This document shows, in pieces, positions 1-11,366 of a DNA stretch of 64,000 nt; the first letter of the stretch is position 1, and every line of letters begins with the position of its first letter. The notes under the pieces were generated by a model. That model had not been told where the DNA came from and searched no databases. It saw only the letters and a list, made by a program, of their open reading frames with translations. Source of the stretch: Arcuatula senhousia. Taxonomy: Eukaryota > Mollusca > Bivalvia > Mytilida > Mytilidae. The DNA is taken from the NCBI GenBank assembly GCA_963971305.1, contig OZ020303.1, forward strand, positions 59,768,867-59,832,866. Direction: 5' to 3'. The position numbers were made by a program, and so were the translations under genes.

Positions 1-199
1 ACAAAATATACCCACGCGAATGGTTAATTGAACAAAAACATGAAATTATGACCACACAAAAATTTCCAGGTTTACAGTAAAGAATAAATAAACTTTTTGC
101 ATGAGTGTAAATTTTGCTGATATTTTGTGATTTGCAAAATAAGCAAAACTAACCCTGGATGAAATATCCACATTTAGAGTAATAACTTAATTGACTTAC

Positions 200-505
200 G
201 TTGCCACCCCTAATGGCCACTGGTAAAAGTTTTTATCATCAATATCTGGACTGTCATAAACAAGGAAGACAAACTCCACTAATCCTCCATTCATTTTCAT
301 ATAAGGCTTTATCCAACCATTATTGCATTGTTCGTTGCCTAGCAACACTACAGTCACATGTTTTAATTCTCTGAATGAAGGGAGATAATCCAACCAATCT
401 TTTGCTGTTCTAATTTTGGAATGTTCTCTACCATTTAAAACCAGCACCAAGTTGACAACATCTTGTGGTACTTTGTGCTTTGAGACACCTTGTCCTACTT
501 TATAT
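200..505 (-). CDS. RXYLT1: RXYLT1 copy A, internal coding exon (VLVLNGRE exon)
   Basis: A 306-bp exon on the minus strand of a ribitol beta-1,4-xylosyltransferase homologue (RXYLT1/TMEM5), the Golgi type II enzyme that adds xylose to ribitol-phosphate on alpha-dystroglycan. It begins after a TTTTCAG-type acceptor (AG at 506-507 on the plus strand as CT) and ends before a GTAAG donor (198-199 as AC). Phases: one base completes a codon at the start, and two bases (AC) are left at the end. It encodes YKVGQG, then VLVLNGRE, VVLLGNEQCNN, NGGLVEFVF and QWPLGVAT, blocks shared with the vertebrate enzyme (VLILNGRE, VVLLGNEHC, QWPLGVAT). Compared with the matching exon of copy B there are about nine base differences; three change residues (L for M before VLVL, G for D after CNN, K for T after DD). 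The G replaces an acidic position, so copy A looks slightly less constrained. Its two downstream exons would lie left of the window. Confidence 0.9.
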
Positions 506-1264
506 CTGAAAAGTCAAAATGGTGTTTGAATTAAAACGTTCTTTTTAAAGTAGTTTAAATTTCATAGAGAGTGCATTGCAGACATTTATAAATTGGTTCA
601 AATGCTGTTCCTAAGAGGTAACTTACTTCTCGAAATAAAGCATTTACAGTACAACTAAATTTACATTTACTGAATTGGTATCCCACTCTTCCATGCAAAT
701 TAGTAATCAGAAAATTGGATGAAAACTATTGGACACAGATGCCCTATATACATGATATAGGGCCTTAAACAGAAAGTAAGGATCTGTTGGGTCTGAAAAT
801 CTTTAAGGACATAATTACTTTGTCATATAAAAACACCCTGTCAAATCATTTTTAGGGTTGTTGCAATAATACCTTCCATATTCTATTTATGTAACAATTG
901 CAGGTTTAACCAATGACAAACGTTTAAATACCTGGGCACGTAAGACATTTTACTACAACTTTTATTAAATGTCACTTCATAACAAACATGTTTCTAGTTA
1001 CGACCTAAAATTGTCCAGTCACAAACTTGATTCACGCAGAAATGCACTACTATTGGTTGTCAATGTTGCTCATTTAAGGTAGCGCATGTAAAATTTATTA
1101 TGACATTGATTGGTTCGTAATGAGTGAAGTGGCTTACATATGGAAGGATTTATTAAAAATGACTCTATGTACTGTTTGGTTCCCCAGTTTGGTATTTTTG
1201 GTTATACTGTTCTATGCTCTTCATATTCATATAGTGTTTGGCTTTTTAAATATTTTTGGTAGAG

Positions 1265-1306
1265 CGCCTCTGATGAGTCTTGAATAGACGAAACGCGCGT
1301 CAGGCG
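1265..1306 (+). ncRNA. Hammerhead ribozyme 1
   Basis: Canonical core. CUGAUGA at 1270-1276; stem II GUCU/AGAC (1277-1280 with 1286-1289, loop UGAAU); GAAA at 1290-1293; a minimal stem III (A1293-U1300, C1294-G1299, loop GCGC). The GUC cleavage triplet ends at C1301. Stem I is CGCCU (1265-1269) with AGGCG (1302-1306), five perfect pairs. The very short stem III is typical of metazoan retrozyme and Penelope-associated hammerheads, which often act as dimers. Confidence 0.92.
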
Positions 1307-1622
1307 TAGCTAAATTTATTGTCTGGAACTTTGTTGTCATTTGTATTTCGAATACACGTGAAGGTTAGCACTGCTGGTGGAGTTTAAATTCCCCGAGGTT
1401 AGCCCGCTCCGGCACCAACACTTTTGAGTTGGAGAATACATCAAAGCTTAAAATTATCCGTCTAAATTTCAAAATTGTCTAAACCCTAAGGTTCTTCCTA
1501 CCCCAGACATAGGTTGAATATCTTAGTAATAATTTGGTTCCCCAGTTTGGTATTTTTGGTTATACTGTTCTATGCTCTTCATATTCATACAGTGTTTGGC
1601 TTTTTAAATATTTTTGGTAGAG

Positions 1623-1664
1623 CGCCTCTGATGAGTCTTGAATAGACGAAATGCGCGTCAGGCG
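1623..1664 (+). ncRNA. Hammerhead ribozyme 2
   Basis: Same motif, exactly 358 bases on. CUGAUGA 1628-1634, GAAA 1648-1651, cleavage after C1659, stem I CGCCU/AGGCG. One change (C to T at 1652) turns the second pair of stem III from C-G into a U-G wobble, so it may cut less well. Confidence 0.9.
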
Positions 1665-1980
1665 TAGCTAAATTTATTGTCTGGAACTTTGTTGTCATTA
1701 GTATTTCGAACACACGTGAAGGTTAGCACTGCTGGTGGAGTTTAAATTCCCCGAGGTTAGCCCGCTCCGGCACCAACAGTTTTGAGTTGGAGAATACATC
1801 AAAGCTTAAAATTATCCGTCTAAATTTCAAAATTGTCTAAACCCTAAGGTTCTTCCTACCCCAGACATAGGTTGAATATCTTAGTAATAATTTGGTTCCC
1901 CAGTTTGGTATTTTTGGTTATACTGTTCTATGCTCTTCATATTCATACAGTGTTTGGCTTTTTAAATATTTTTGGTAAAG

Positions 1981-2022
1981 CGCCTCTGATGAGTCTTGAA
2001 TAGACGAAACGCGCGTCAGGCG
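1981..2022 (+). ncRNA. Hammerhead ribozyme 3
   Basis: Third copy, again 358 bases on. CUGAUGA 1986-1992, GAAA 2006-2009, cleavage after C2017, stem I intact and identical in core to ribozyme 1. The array ends about 45 bases later, at the 3' insertion boundary. Confidence 0.91.
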
Positions 2023-3039
2023 TAGCTAAATTTATTGTCTGGAACTTTGTTGTCATTTGTATTTCTGGAAAAAGCTTGATGGAAATTCTTATAGACAATC
2101 ATGCATTTGACTATTAAATGTCCCCTATGAGTCACCATGGAGGCATAAAAATGCCTTCATCATGTTCATATACTGCATTAAAATAATTGTTTATATTTCA
2201 GAGATAGGGGAAAAAATTTATCAAGACTGGAAAAAAAATTGTCAAAGATAACATCTTAAGTGCCAATCTTGTAAAAAATACTCCAATCTTACAGGCAACA
2301 CAAAATGGACCATTTCCTCCAAACTGCCTCATTTTCAATTCATGCACAATAGGAAATTGCTCTGAAACCCCTTGTCCAAATATAGTAAACAGTTTTGCCA
2401 CTTCTCCTTACATTTACAAATTGACTTTTTGATTAAATTCCGAAAGAAAAGTTGATGTAAATTGATTATCAGCCTTGTTAATGAAATTAGATGATATTGG
2501 TTTTGTTAATTACAATTTACTGCAAAGGAAATTCGAATGAATATAACTACAAAACAGATGTGAAAGGTTTTACATAATTTGGACACCTAATTTGCTCTTT
2601 GGCAAAGTATCTCAGCTGTGTCAGAATTTTTCACATTTTGCTCAAGGTTAGTATTTGCTAGTCCAACAGTTCACTGTGTAAACTAAATTTAGTTATAAAT
2701 GGAGAAAACATCTGAAATCAACTCCTATGAAGAACTATACCCCAACTCGTAAGAGAGGTATCAGGTTATGTAGCAAACACATTGTCTGTCTGTTGTTTAA
2801 ACTTATCTTTCAGATTGAATGTCTTTTACCAAGGGGATCTATTTTAAAGTTGATACACAGCTAGAGGAAGGTGAGATGTACTGTGCCTACCTTTTTTTTA
2901 GACCATTTTTTTTAAATTGTTGTGTGGGGGAATGCATACAATAAGCATAGCTCAGAGCAACCCCTGTTTAATTTGCTTTCTTACTAATAATGATCTCTGA
3001 ATTCAAAGTTGAGATCTGCTGCCAAAAAAGTTAACAATA

Positions 3040-3141
3040 TTATTACCAAAATACAAATACCAAAATGGGTCTAAAACGGGTAATTAGGTTATGCTGTGTT
3101 ATGCATATATTAAGGAGTAACCTCTCATCAGCAGCATTTGA
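3040..3141 (-). repeat. Older copy of the 100-bp hammerhead-like repeat
   Basis: The minus strand reads AATGCTGCTGATGAGAGG, then TTACTCCTT, and later ACAGCAT and TTTTGGTATTTGTA. It shares these blocks with the insertion at 11267-11366 and with the minus-strand copy at 41165-41262. Here GAAA after CCTT has decayed to AATA. Present in both duplication units, so it is older than the duplication. Confidence 0.6.
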
Positions 3142-5130
3142 AAAAAAACAATTGGAAGGACATAAACTGAAAGTTTCCAAAACCAAAGAATTTCTAAAAT
3201 GAAAGCCGAATCCAGCACCAAGAATATCAACCATGTGCAGTACAAGGAAAAAAAACCTGGTGTGTTAAACAATTATGAATTATATAAATATATTTGATTA
3301 ATGATTTGGTTATCAAAAATTTGTTCTTAGCTGCAATCAAATATATAGCTATTTCTAGAGACAAGACAAGCATGTTTATTTTTTTTAAATATTAAATATA
3401 AAACCCTTATATAATTTCAATGACATCAAACATAAGGACCACATCTGGCCATTTTCTCTTTTTAGAAGTGCCTCGTGTTCACAATCATCATAAAAGGGAC
3501 ATATTAGCGACTTTAGATCTATTGAAATCATATTCTGTAGTAATTTATATCACCTTTGGTGACAATATCTTGTCTTTGTTGCAATTTAATATCTTTAATA
3601 TAAGGAAAATATAACTTGGCTTCAAATTGATTTTATTCTCATTGCTCTCAAAACATTTTTTATCTGATTTTGAATTGTATGATAATTTTATCCTTATTTA
3701 GGTAAGGTATTTGATTTAAAAGAAATACAAATTTAGCAACTGTAAAAACAAAAATAAACTTTGTAACTAGGTTTTCTATCAGGCATGGATCCAGAATCCT
3801 TTAATATATTTTTTTTAAATTTCAGAGGACAAAAAGGGGGGATGCTCCAGACCAATTTTGTTGACAATTAACACAATAACAAGGTTTCAAAGAAAAGGGA
3901 AGAATACCCCTTCCAGAAATCCCACTCAATAAGGATGAAACACACATTCTGAGACACATTAAAGCAATTTGCCTTTAATGTTAGTCTGGAAGTTCAAATC
4001 AGACTTCAGAGCCAAACTTTTCTACTTAAAATGTTACATAACCAATTGAAAAACATGTACAGTTTTCCAGGTAATTAAAGAAAGTAAAGTTAATTGCCAA
4101 AAGTTTTATAGAGAATGAATCCATACTTTGAAAAATAAGATTTGCACCTGAAACAGATAAATAGTTTCATTCATTAGGCAACCCTAATGAATTTACAATA
4201 TGGAAAACTTTCAACTTCAATGCCAAAATACATGCATTTTCATATTGTTAAAGAGTATTTTAACTATTAAGGATTCATTCCAAAATTTATACAATCTGTA
4301 ATAAGGGAGAGGCTGTGCCAATAAATCTTGTTTCAACCCCCAACTTTTCATACACGTACATGCCTGTCCTAAGACAGAAAAGCTTACACTTGTACTTGTT
4401 ACTTTATTACAGCGGTTCAGGGGTTCCCCAGAAGCAGATCTTTCATTGCTAAGGAATGGTTTTGAATAATATATGCATTTTAATTTTGATTTTAAAAACA
4501 TCAGACTATTGGTGGTTATGCTCTTAATATATTTCACTCAATTATTCAGGTACACATAATGTTATTTCTGCAAGATCCTTACAACCATGCACCTAGAATA
4601 ACGCGCTTAGGTTAACAAGACGGTAATCCCAAAATCCAAATTTGTTTGCATGAACAATTATCTCAATAGGAACTAGACAGCTTGATGAAAAGTCCTAAGT
4701 ACAATTCTGTCACCGGATTATTCTGTCTGAACAACATAAGCAGATTATGGCACCGCAACATAATATAAGCTCCCTAGAGTTGAGAAAACTACCTAAGACC
4801 TATCATGTGTTATACATCCAATTAGGCAAAAAATTAACCAACATTGCTGGGTGAAAATGGCTTTGTCATATTGAAAACAAAAAACATATATTACGACATT
4901 ATAAGGACACAAGTCAGACTGTCATCCAGTTAGAATTAGGACACTGGAATATGTCAAATGTTACATCAGTTTTCCTTGTCGGATTATCATATAAATTAGA
5001 TGGTCATGATTCTTCAGGACTCAAAATGTACAATTGCCTTTGAAAATATGTTTGTTTTCTGAGGTGAAGAGGGATTTTGTTTTATTTACTTGTCAACTAT
5101 ATAAATAAGGCTTAAGATACTTAGCTAATA

Positions 5131-6244
5131 CAGTAGTCCCCCTCACGAGAGACCACTCATTTGTAAGACCACCCCTTTTCAAAGGCCACATTTCTCTTGC
5201 ATTAACTCATTTGTGAACAAAAGTACCTCATTTGGAAGACCACCCCTTTAACCTGACCAAAGACCACCCTTTTGAGTCAAAAATGATCAATTTCCCCCTC
5301 TTGAAAGACCACTTTTTTAAATTATATATATTTTATATACTAAATACTACAGAAAAATACCCTTTATAATTATATTTTTTTGACACAATATAAGAAGGAA
5401 TAAAGACATTTTATTTTCAAAATGTAGATATTGCATTTCTATAACCAAGCAGAAGCTTTCAAAAGTGACTCTGGCCACTTTAACCTTCTTTTTGATTTAA
5501 AAAAATATTTTTAAAACAACAAACTTCATTGCCCAAGCTGAGGCCCATTACTTCCCTAAATAACAATTGTTGACAAAAGTAAGTTAATTAATATAAATAA
5601 GGCCTTCATATTGTTTTCTTTTATGAAAGGGGATATTGAATGGCTTCAATTAGCTAAATAAACATTTATGACACTTACTGATGACAAACAAATACAAATT
5701 TACTTAACAGGTAATATAACATGATAATACATGTACATGTACACAAACAGAGGTACAAAAACAGATCTAAATAAAAAATGTTTATTTATTTTTTCTTTAT
5801 TATTAATTTCATTATCAGTCATATCAGTATATAGCCAAAGATTATAAACTAAAATAATTAATAAATTTAATTTGCACCCATACAATTACCTTTATACACA
5901 AGGTATACAATCAATATTGGGAAGTTACTTTTTCTTTGAAATGTTCAATTCCTTTTGAGAGACCACCCCTTTTGTAAGACCACTTTTCTGTTGCAAATAG
6001 GGTGGTCTTTCAAGAGGGGGACTACTGTAGCTAGGCATCTGTTATTGGGTATACAGACACTTTTTGTGTTTATATCAAGAAATGAGAGCTTAGGTAGTTG
6101 ATATTAGTGATGGTGCCGGCAGACGAGACATACTTTTAGTGGCCACACTTGTTTACCCCCATGTGCAATTTGTAAAAAATATGGTCATTTGGGACTCATT
6201 TCAAGGTCTCTTTTAGTCTTTTAACGGCAAGAGGGGGACTACTG
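5131..6244. mobile_element. TA-flanked TIR element (pogo/mariner-like MITE), possibly nested
   Basis: Left end CAGTAGTCCCCCTC at 5131, right end GAGGGGGACTACTG ending at 6244, each bordered by TA (5129-5130, 6245-6246). The right unit has the empty site with a single TA at 44751-44752, which proves insertion and the boundaries. No transposase frame. A second right end (6002-6027) lies inside, matches the left end in 22 of 26 positions and is also followed by TA, so an 897-bp element (5131-6027) may sit within a longer one. Subterminal copies of GACCACCCCTTTT recur near both ends. The TA target and CAG-starting TIR fit pogo/Tigger-type elements. Confidence 0.85.
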
Positions 6245-6634
6245 TAATGCTTTTCTATTGCATATAGTTATTTAGGTATAGAAAGGTCCTCTTCTCTCTG
6301 AATGAGCCAATTAATTTGATTATTATCACTTAAAAATTGGAAACACAATTTATAGTACATGCATAGAAGAAAAACAATAGTCAAAAACTTGTATTCTTCT
6401 CCTTTTTCATGATCTATAATTGTTTCAAATATATAAATTGTAATTATCAAGAAATTGAAAATTTCATCCAAGAAAAACTAATTTAATACAGAATTTTGCC
6501 AACACATAGGTTAGCATAGAAGAAGTGTAGATGTAATTTAGAAAGAATTGTCAAGCTTAAATGCACATATTAACCCACAAATTGCTCTCATCGTGTCAAC
6601 AAATTGACAAAAAATACATTTAAAAACTAGATTG

Positions 6635-6775
6635 ATATTCAGTATTTTTTGTGTTTTCGTGTTATACATGTTGCCTCTTTCTTGTTGGTGTATTCTGGTT
6701 TTGTCTTTGCCCTTTCAGACTTTTGACATTTGGATGCCCCATTGGTACCTCTGCTTCTTACAAACAATTTGCTTG
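6635..6775 (-). repeat. Short dispersed repeat next to the QYLWEH exon (left)
   Basis: On the minus strand this contains CAATGGGGC, GTCAAAAGTCTGAAAGGGC and GACAAAACC. The same blocks occur at 45310-45435 (minus) and, on the plus strand, at 24914-25060. Probably a short interspersed element; no ends or target duplication resolved. Confidence 0.5.
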
Positions 6776-6865
6776 AAAAAGACTGAATTTTTTTGCTACC
6801 AAATACTTGAATTACAACTATTAATCACAGTCTCTCAATCTGATCTACTGGTTTTTCCTATATAC

Positions 6866-6959
6866 CTGAATTCAATACTTCCATGTTTCTTGACACCATG
6901 GCTCCATTTTTTACCAATTTTGAGATCACCACCAAGGATATGTTCCCATAAATACTGTC
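6866..6959 (-). CDS. RXYLT1: RXYLT1 copy A, coding exon (QYLWEH exon)
   Basis: A 94-bp minus-strand exon flanked by a TTTTCAG acceptor and a GT donor. It encodes QYLWEHILGGDLKIG followed by KKWSHGVKKHGSIEF. YLWEHI is a hallmark of the vertebrate RXYLT1 exon 3. The first two bases (GA) complete a glycine codon begun in the previous exon, and the last two (AG) join A of the 200-505 exon to give arginine, so the reading frame is continuous. It differs from the copy B exon by one base (S for N near the end). The upstream intron starts directly with a 36-37 bp minisatellite. The open frame and near identity to copy B suggest recent duplication. Part of copy A, whose exon 2 equivalent is at 28549-28719. 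Confidence 0.85.
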
Positions 6960-7038
6960 CTGAAAATAGAAAAAAAATAAAGATTGTTAGATAAGTAATT
7001 CATAAGTCATGTGTGGATGAAAAATTTAGGCTATTATA

Positions 7039-7389
7039 ATTTTGTCACATGGTATCTATGACATTGAGGCTCTCTTTTTTGTCACATGATATCTATGACA
7101 TTGAGGCTTATTGTTTTGTCACACTGTATATATGACACTGAGGCTCTTTTTTTCACATGATATCAATGAAATTAAGGTTTTTTTTGTCACATGATATCTG
7201 TGACGTTGGTGCTCTTTTTTGTGTCGCATTGTATCTATGAAATTGAGGAAATCGTTTTGTCACACTGGTTATCTATGGCATTGAGGCTAGTTATTTGGTC
7301 ACATGGTATCTTTGGCATTGAGGCTAACTATTTTGTCACATGGTATCTATGAAATGATGCTAATTGATTTGTCACATGATATCTATGAC
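7039..7389. repeat. 36-37 bp minisatellite, first part (left unit)
   Basis: Degenerate direct repeats with core GTCACATGGTATCTATGACA followed by TTGAGGCT, spaced mostly 37 bases here. Lies in the intron just upstream of the QYLWEH exon. Interrupted at 7390 by a tandem-core element and resumes at 8653. Confidence 0.85.
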
Positions 7390-8652
7390 ACAAGAGGCTC
7401 CCATGAGCCTGAATCGCTCACCTGGTCTTAATGTCAACCCTTTGAGGACTTTTGTATAGATAAATGAGCTGAATGTTTAAGCAATAAAAAGCTTTTCTCT
7501 ATCCGCAATAGTTTTCATTCCAAAGCAAAAAACACTATTTTTCACCTTTAAAGGGCCATAACCCCTTAAAGGGGTCATCTGACAACTTCGACCCTAAAAA
7601 GACTTTTGTAGAGCTAATTTAGCTGAACATTTAAGCAAGCAACATCTTTTCTCTATCTGCAAAAGTTTTCTTTCTTTAGGCCAAAAACACTATTTTTTGT
7701 CTTAAAAGGGCCGTAACCACTATAAGGGGTCATCTGGCAACTTTGACCCTATGGAAACTTTTGTAGAGCTAAATGAGCTGAACATTTAAGCAAGCAACAA
7801 CTTTTCTCTATCTGCAATAGTTTTCATTCCATAGGCCAAAAACTCTATTTTTGCCTTTAAGGGGCTGTAACCCCGATAAGGGGTCATCTGACAACTTTGA
7901 CCATATGGAGACTTGTGTAGAGCTAAATGAGCTGAACATTTAAGCAAGCAACAGCTTTTCTTTATCTGTAATAATTTTCATTCTATAGGCCAAAAACACT
8001 ATTTTTTGCCTTTAAAGGGTCGTAACCCATATAAGGGGTCATCTGACAACTTCGACCCTATGAAGGCCTGTGTAGAGCTAAACGAGCTGAACATTTAAGT
8101 AAGCATCAGCTTTTCTCTATCTGCAATAGTTTTCATTCTATAGGCCAAAAACTCTATTTTTTGCCTTTAAGGGGCCATAACCCCTATAAGGGGTCATCTG
8201 ACAACTTTGACCTTAGGGAGACTTTTGTAGAGCTAAATGAGCTGAACATTTAAGCAAGCAACAGCTTCTCTCTATCTGCAATAGTTTTCATTCTATAGGC
8301 CAAAAACATGAAAAAATGCTATTTTTCACCTTAAAGGGGCCGTAACTCCCATAAGGGGTCATCTGACAACTTCGACTCAATGGAGACTTTGGTAGAGCTT
8401 TTGATGCTGAAGCAGTAGCATGGCATCAGATTTCATCTATCTCTTATACTTTTTGATTTACAAGCCAAAAACAGTAGTCTGACCCCCCTGGTCTATTTTT
8501 AGCAACGGCGGCCATGTTTTTCGACGAATCAAAAATCCCCACATCATTTCTGTTTCAGAGGAGAAGAAGGTTGAAGAAAAGTTAACGACGACGACGACGG
8601 ACGCCAAGTGATGGCAATAGCTCACATGGCCTTTGGCCAGGTGAGCTAAAAA
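7390..8652 (+). mobile_element. Tandem-core element, family 1 (ACAAGAGGCTCC...GAGCTAAAAAG)
   Basis: Starts ACAAGAGGCTCCC with the short palindrome GGCTCCCATGAGCC, then GAATCGCTCACCTGGTCT. The core has about six direct repeats of a 155-bp unit (for example TGTAGAGCTAAATGAGCTGA at 155-base steps from 7600). The 3' part has a GAC-rich tract, GACGCCAAGTGATGGCAATAG and a hairpin in which CCTTTGGCCAGGTGAGC mirrors the 5' CTCACCTGG. It splits the minisatellite, which has no such insertion in the right unit. No ORF. Resembles bivalve tandem-repeat-bearing elements (pearl type) and Helentron-related non-autonomous elements. Confidence 0.75.
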
Positions 8653-9121
8653 GGGGTTCTTTTTGTCATTTGGTATCTATGACATTGAGGCTTATTATTT
8701 ATCACATGGTATCCATGACATTGAGGCTAATTGTTTTATCACATGGTATCTATGACATTGGGGATATTGTTTAACACATGCAATGCATCAATGACAATGA
8801 TGCTTGTTTTTTGTCACATGGTATCTATGACATTGAGGCTCTTTTTTGTCACATGGACAGCCCTGTCATAATGAATGCAGTGGTTGTCAGGCTATGACAT
8901 GGAGGCTAATTATTTTGTCAGATGGTATTTATGACCTTGAGGCTATTTTTTTTTGGTCACATGACATCCATGACATTCAGGCTAATTATTTTGTCACATT
9001 GGAGCTATGTCATTGATGTTCTTTTTTGTCACATGGTATCTTATCATTGATGCTCTTTTTTTGTCACATGGTATTTATGACATTCAGGCTTATTATTTTG
9101 TCAAATGGTATCTATGACACC
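8653..9121. repeat. 36-37 bp minisatellite, second part (left unit)
   Basis: Continuation of the repeat at 7039-7389 after the family 1 insertion, with more degenerate units. A short non-repeat patch (about 8852-8885) interrupts it. Confidence 0.8.
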
Positions 9122-10929
9122 AAGTAAGCAATAGAAGAGAGTCTTAATTATATGAGGATAAGACCATTTGCTAAGCTAAAACACAAATCCTGTACTTGAT
9201 ATCTACTTTGACATGTTGTTCAGAGAAAAATGTACAGCTATATGAAATAAAAAGGATTAAAGTTTTAGTGTAAATACACAGCACCAAACTCTGATCCTAT
9301 ACAACATACAATTCACAAATTCATGACTGAAATTAATGATAATCATTACTGATATTAGTAATAAACATGTTATTCTATCTCATTAATATAGCTATGAATC
9401 TATAACTGTAATTTACTTAACCACATGAAATTGAGAACATATGATAAGGTTCAATGAACTGAGCTGAAATTCTAAAGTTTGTCTTAGCATACATAGCAAG
9501 CCAAAACGCATAAACTAGAATAACTTTGGGCTATAACATAAATACCACCCCAACATGTAACATTAACCAAAATCATAATCATAAAATAGACTGGATTGTG
9601 TGAAAAAGATATGAAAACAAGATGAAAACCCCTTTACCCTTGCCAGATGAAGACACGACCCAATGTTAGGGATGAAAACCCCCAAATATCAAATTAATCA
9701 AAATCTTAAATAACATTCTAGAATACTGTGAAAAAGTTTTGTTCAAATTCTACACTGCGGTAGCAATTTTCATTGTTTTCATGGGTGAAATTTTATTGAT
9801 TTCTATACTGACTCCTCAACATGTCCTTCGAGCATCATGTGCAAAGAAGATTTTAAATCCATTGTCATTTTGAGGAACCATGAAAATACTGAATCCCTCA
9901 CTGAGTTGTAAATACTGTAATGTGTGTTATTAGAAGCCTCAGTTGCTATATTATATAATGGCATTTGCAGCTGAACAAAAAACCAATGTTACATGTAATC
10001 TTCTATTCATTGAACATTTTTTCCATTTACAATTATGATGCAAAATGAACAATGTTTGGATAGTCTCAGCAATGTGCATCAATCTTTAACCAAATTTTCT
10101 AATCTTGCAAAAAGATGTCAGATTTAACAGTAAATTATAAGATGTTCTTATCATATAAAATCAATCCATCAATCTTTGATAAAAATGACAATCTTTAAAA
10201 CTCATTGACAAATTACTAATTATCTTGGTAAAATGTTTCTAGATGACCCACTGAATCAATTAATCAATCTTGCCAACCAAGAACATGATATAATCCAAAA
10301 TAAAAGGAAATATTCAATAAGAAAAGGAAATTTTCGCCTTTATTCTTGATTGCCGGAGGACTCTGTGATTGACAGAGGGCAACAATCGAAGAATTTATCA
10401 TCTTTTTTTTTCAAATTTCATTCAATATCTGTCATTTCTGTATTGGATAAGCAATTGCCATTTTTCATTGTACAACATTGTTATGAGAATTAAAAACAAG
10501 AAAGTTTTTCTTTCTCAATCAAGACGTAATTTAAGCGTCTATATACAGATTACCAACCAAGATGAAATGTCTCGGTAATCATTGAAGTCCACTTATCGAC
10601 CAATTTTCATCAATGTTTTATACAATTAATGCAATAAACCGAATCTACTTTCTAACTCATACAAACTTTCATACTTTTTCTCCATATGCCAGCATTAAAA
10701 AAATATTACCTACAAGAACAACAACAGCTCTTGAAATTTCTGTACATGCACTACCGGTATCTATCACTGCATATGTACCTATATTTTATATTTTGTCCAA
10801 TTGTTAATTCTAGGCATTATGTGACTTAACAAAATTTCAGCCTCCTTTCTTTGTATTTTTGTAAGCTTAACACTGTATTGCTCAAAAATTACCAGTAGAA
10901 TGAAAATAATTACTTCCAACATCTGGGGC

Positions 10930-11045
10930 ATAAGAGAAGAAGCACTTCGAAGATCTTCGAATAGGGATCAACATATAACTAAAAGCTATGGAAGCTTTTG
11001 TAGATCTGAACTTGAGTTGAACATTTCAGCAATCAAAAAGTATTC
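10930..11045 (+). repeat. Remnant of a family 1 tandem-core element
   Basis: Contains GAAGCTTTTGTAGATCTGAA and GAGTTGAACATTTCAGCAA, a decayed monomer of the family 1 core. A trace of a family 1 5' end (GCTCCCAGGAACCT) sits at about 49225 in the right unit. Confidence 0.45.
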
Positions 11046-11266
11046 TTTTCATAAATGATCAACGTCTTATAAGAGGACAAATTTTTAACATTAATATTGA
11101 CCAAAATTTCAGCTTCTGAGCAAAATTTGTGGTAATCAAAACAGACTTAAGACCTTACTGTAATAAATTATGTATGATATCATGTAGTACAACTTGAATT
11201 CTCAAATTCTTTGGTAGGTTTTCTATCTTCACAATTGCAGACAATATAAGCAAATTAGATTAAAAT

Positions 11267-11366
11267 TTTTGATTCAAATGCTACTGATGAGAGGTTACTC
11301 CTTGAAACATTGATATACAGCATATCCAAATTAACCGTTTATACCCGCGTTTTGGTATTTGTAATT
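11267..11366 (+). mobile_element. 100-bp insertion with a hammerhead-like core
   Basis: Absent from the right unit (near 49520), where TTAAAAT occurs once. Here TTAAAAT flanks the insert on both sides (11260-11266, 11367-11373), a 7-bp target duplication. Inside: CUGAUGA (11284-11290), a four-pair helix GAGG/CCUU (11291-11294 with 11300-11303, loop UUACU), GAAA (11304-11307), and outer arms AUGCU/AGCAU (11278-11282 with 11319-11323). The junction pair next to CUGAUGA is mismatched (A with C) and the cleavage triplet would be AUA, so activity is doubtful. Confidence 0.6.

Larger units (their letters stand above)
1175..2066 (+). mobile_element. Retrozyme: 358-bp tandem repeat with hammerhead ribozymes
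   Basis: Two and a half direct copies of a 358-bp unit. The start motif TTTGGTTCCCCAG recurs at 1175, 1533 and 1891. Each unit carries one hammerhead ribozyme, so transcripts would be cut into 358-nt monomers. The right unit has the empty site: the sequence reading TGTACTGTTT then CTGGAAAA at about 40252-40266 is split here by the array. Non-coding. The architecture (tandem copies spaced by self-cleaving ribozymes, no ORF) is that of metazoan retrozymes known from mussels, which depend on reverse transcriptase supplied in trans, probably by Penelope-like elements. Confidence 0.88.
506..6865. other. Intron of RXYLT1 copy A
   Basis: Non-coding. It holds the retrozyme (1175-2066), an older hammerhead-like repeat on the minus strand (3040-3141), the TA-flanked MITE (5131-6244) and a dispersed repeat (6635-6775). 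The stretch 850-1165 has no counterpart in the right unit and I cannot classify it. Short open frames such as 4217-4537 and 6632-6994 are not conserved as frames in the right unit. Confidence 0.7.

Noticed and set aside
7600..8400. 155-bp direct repeats as a CRISPR array
   Set aside because: Units are contiguous and diverged with no unique spacers, inside a transposon-like element of a eukaryotic genome.
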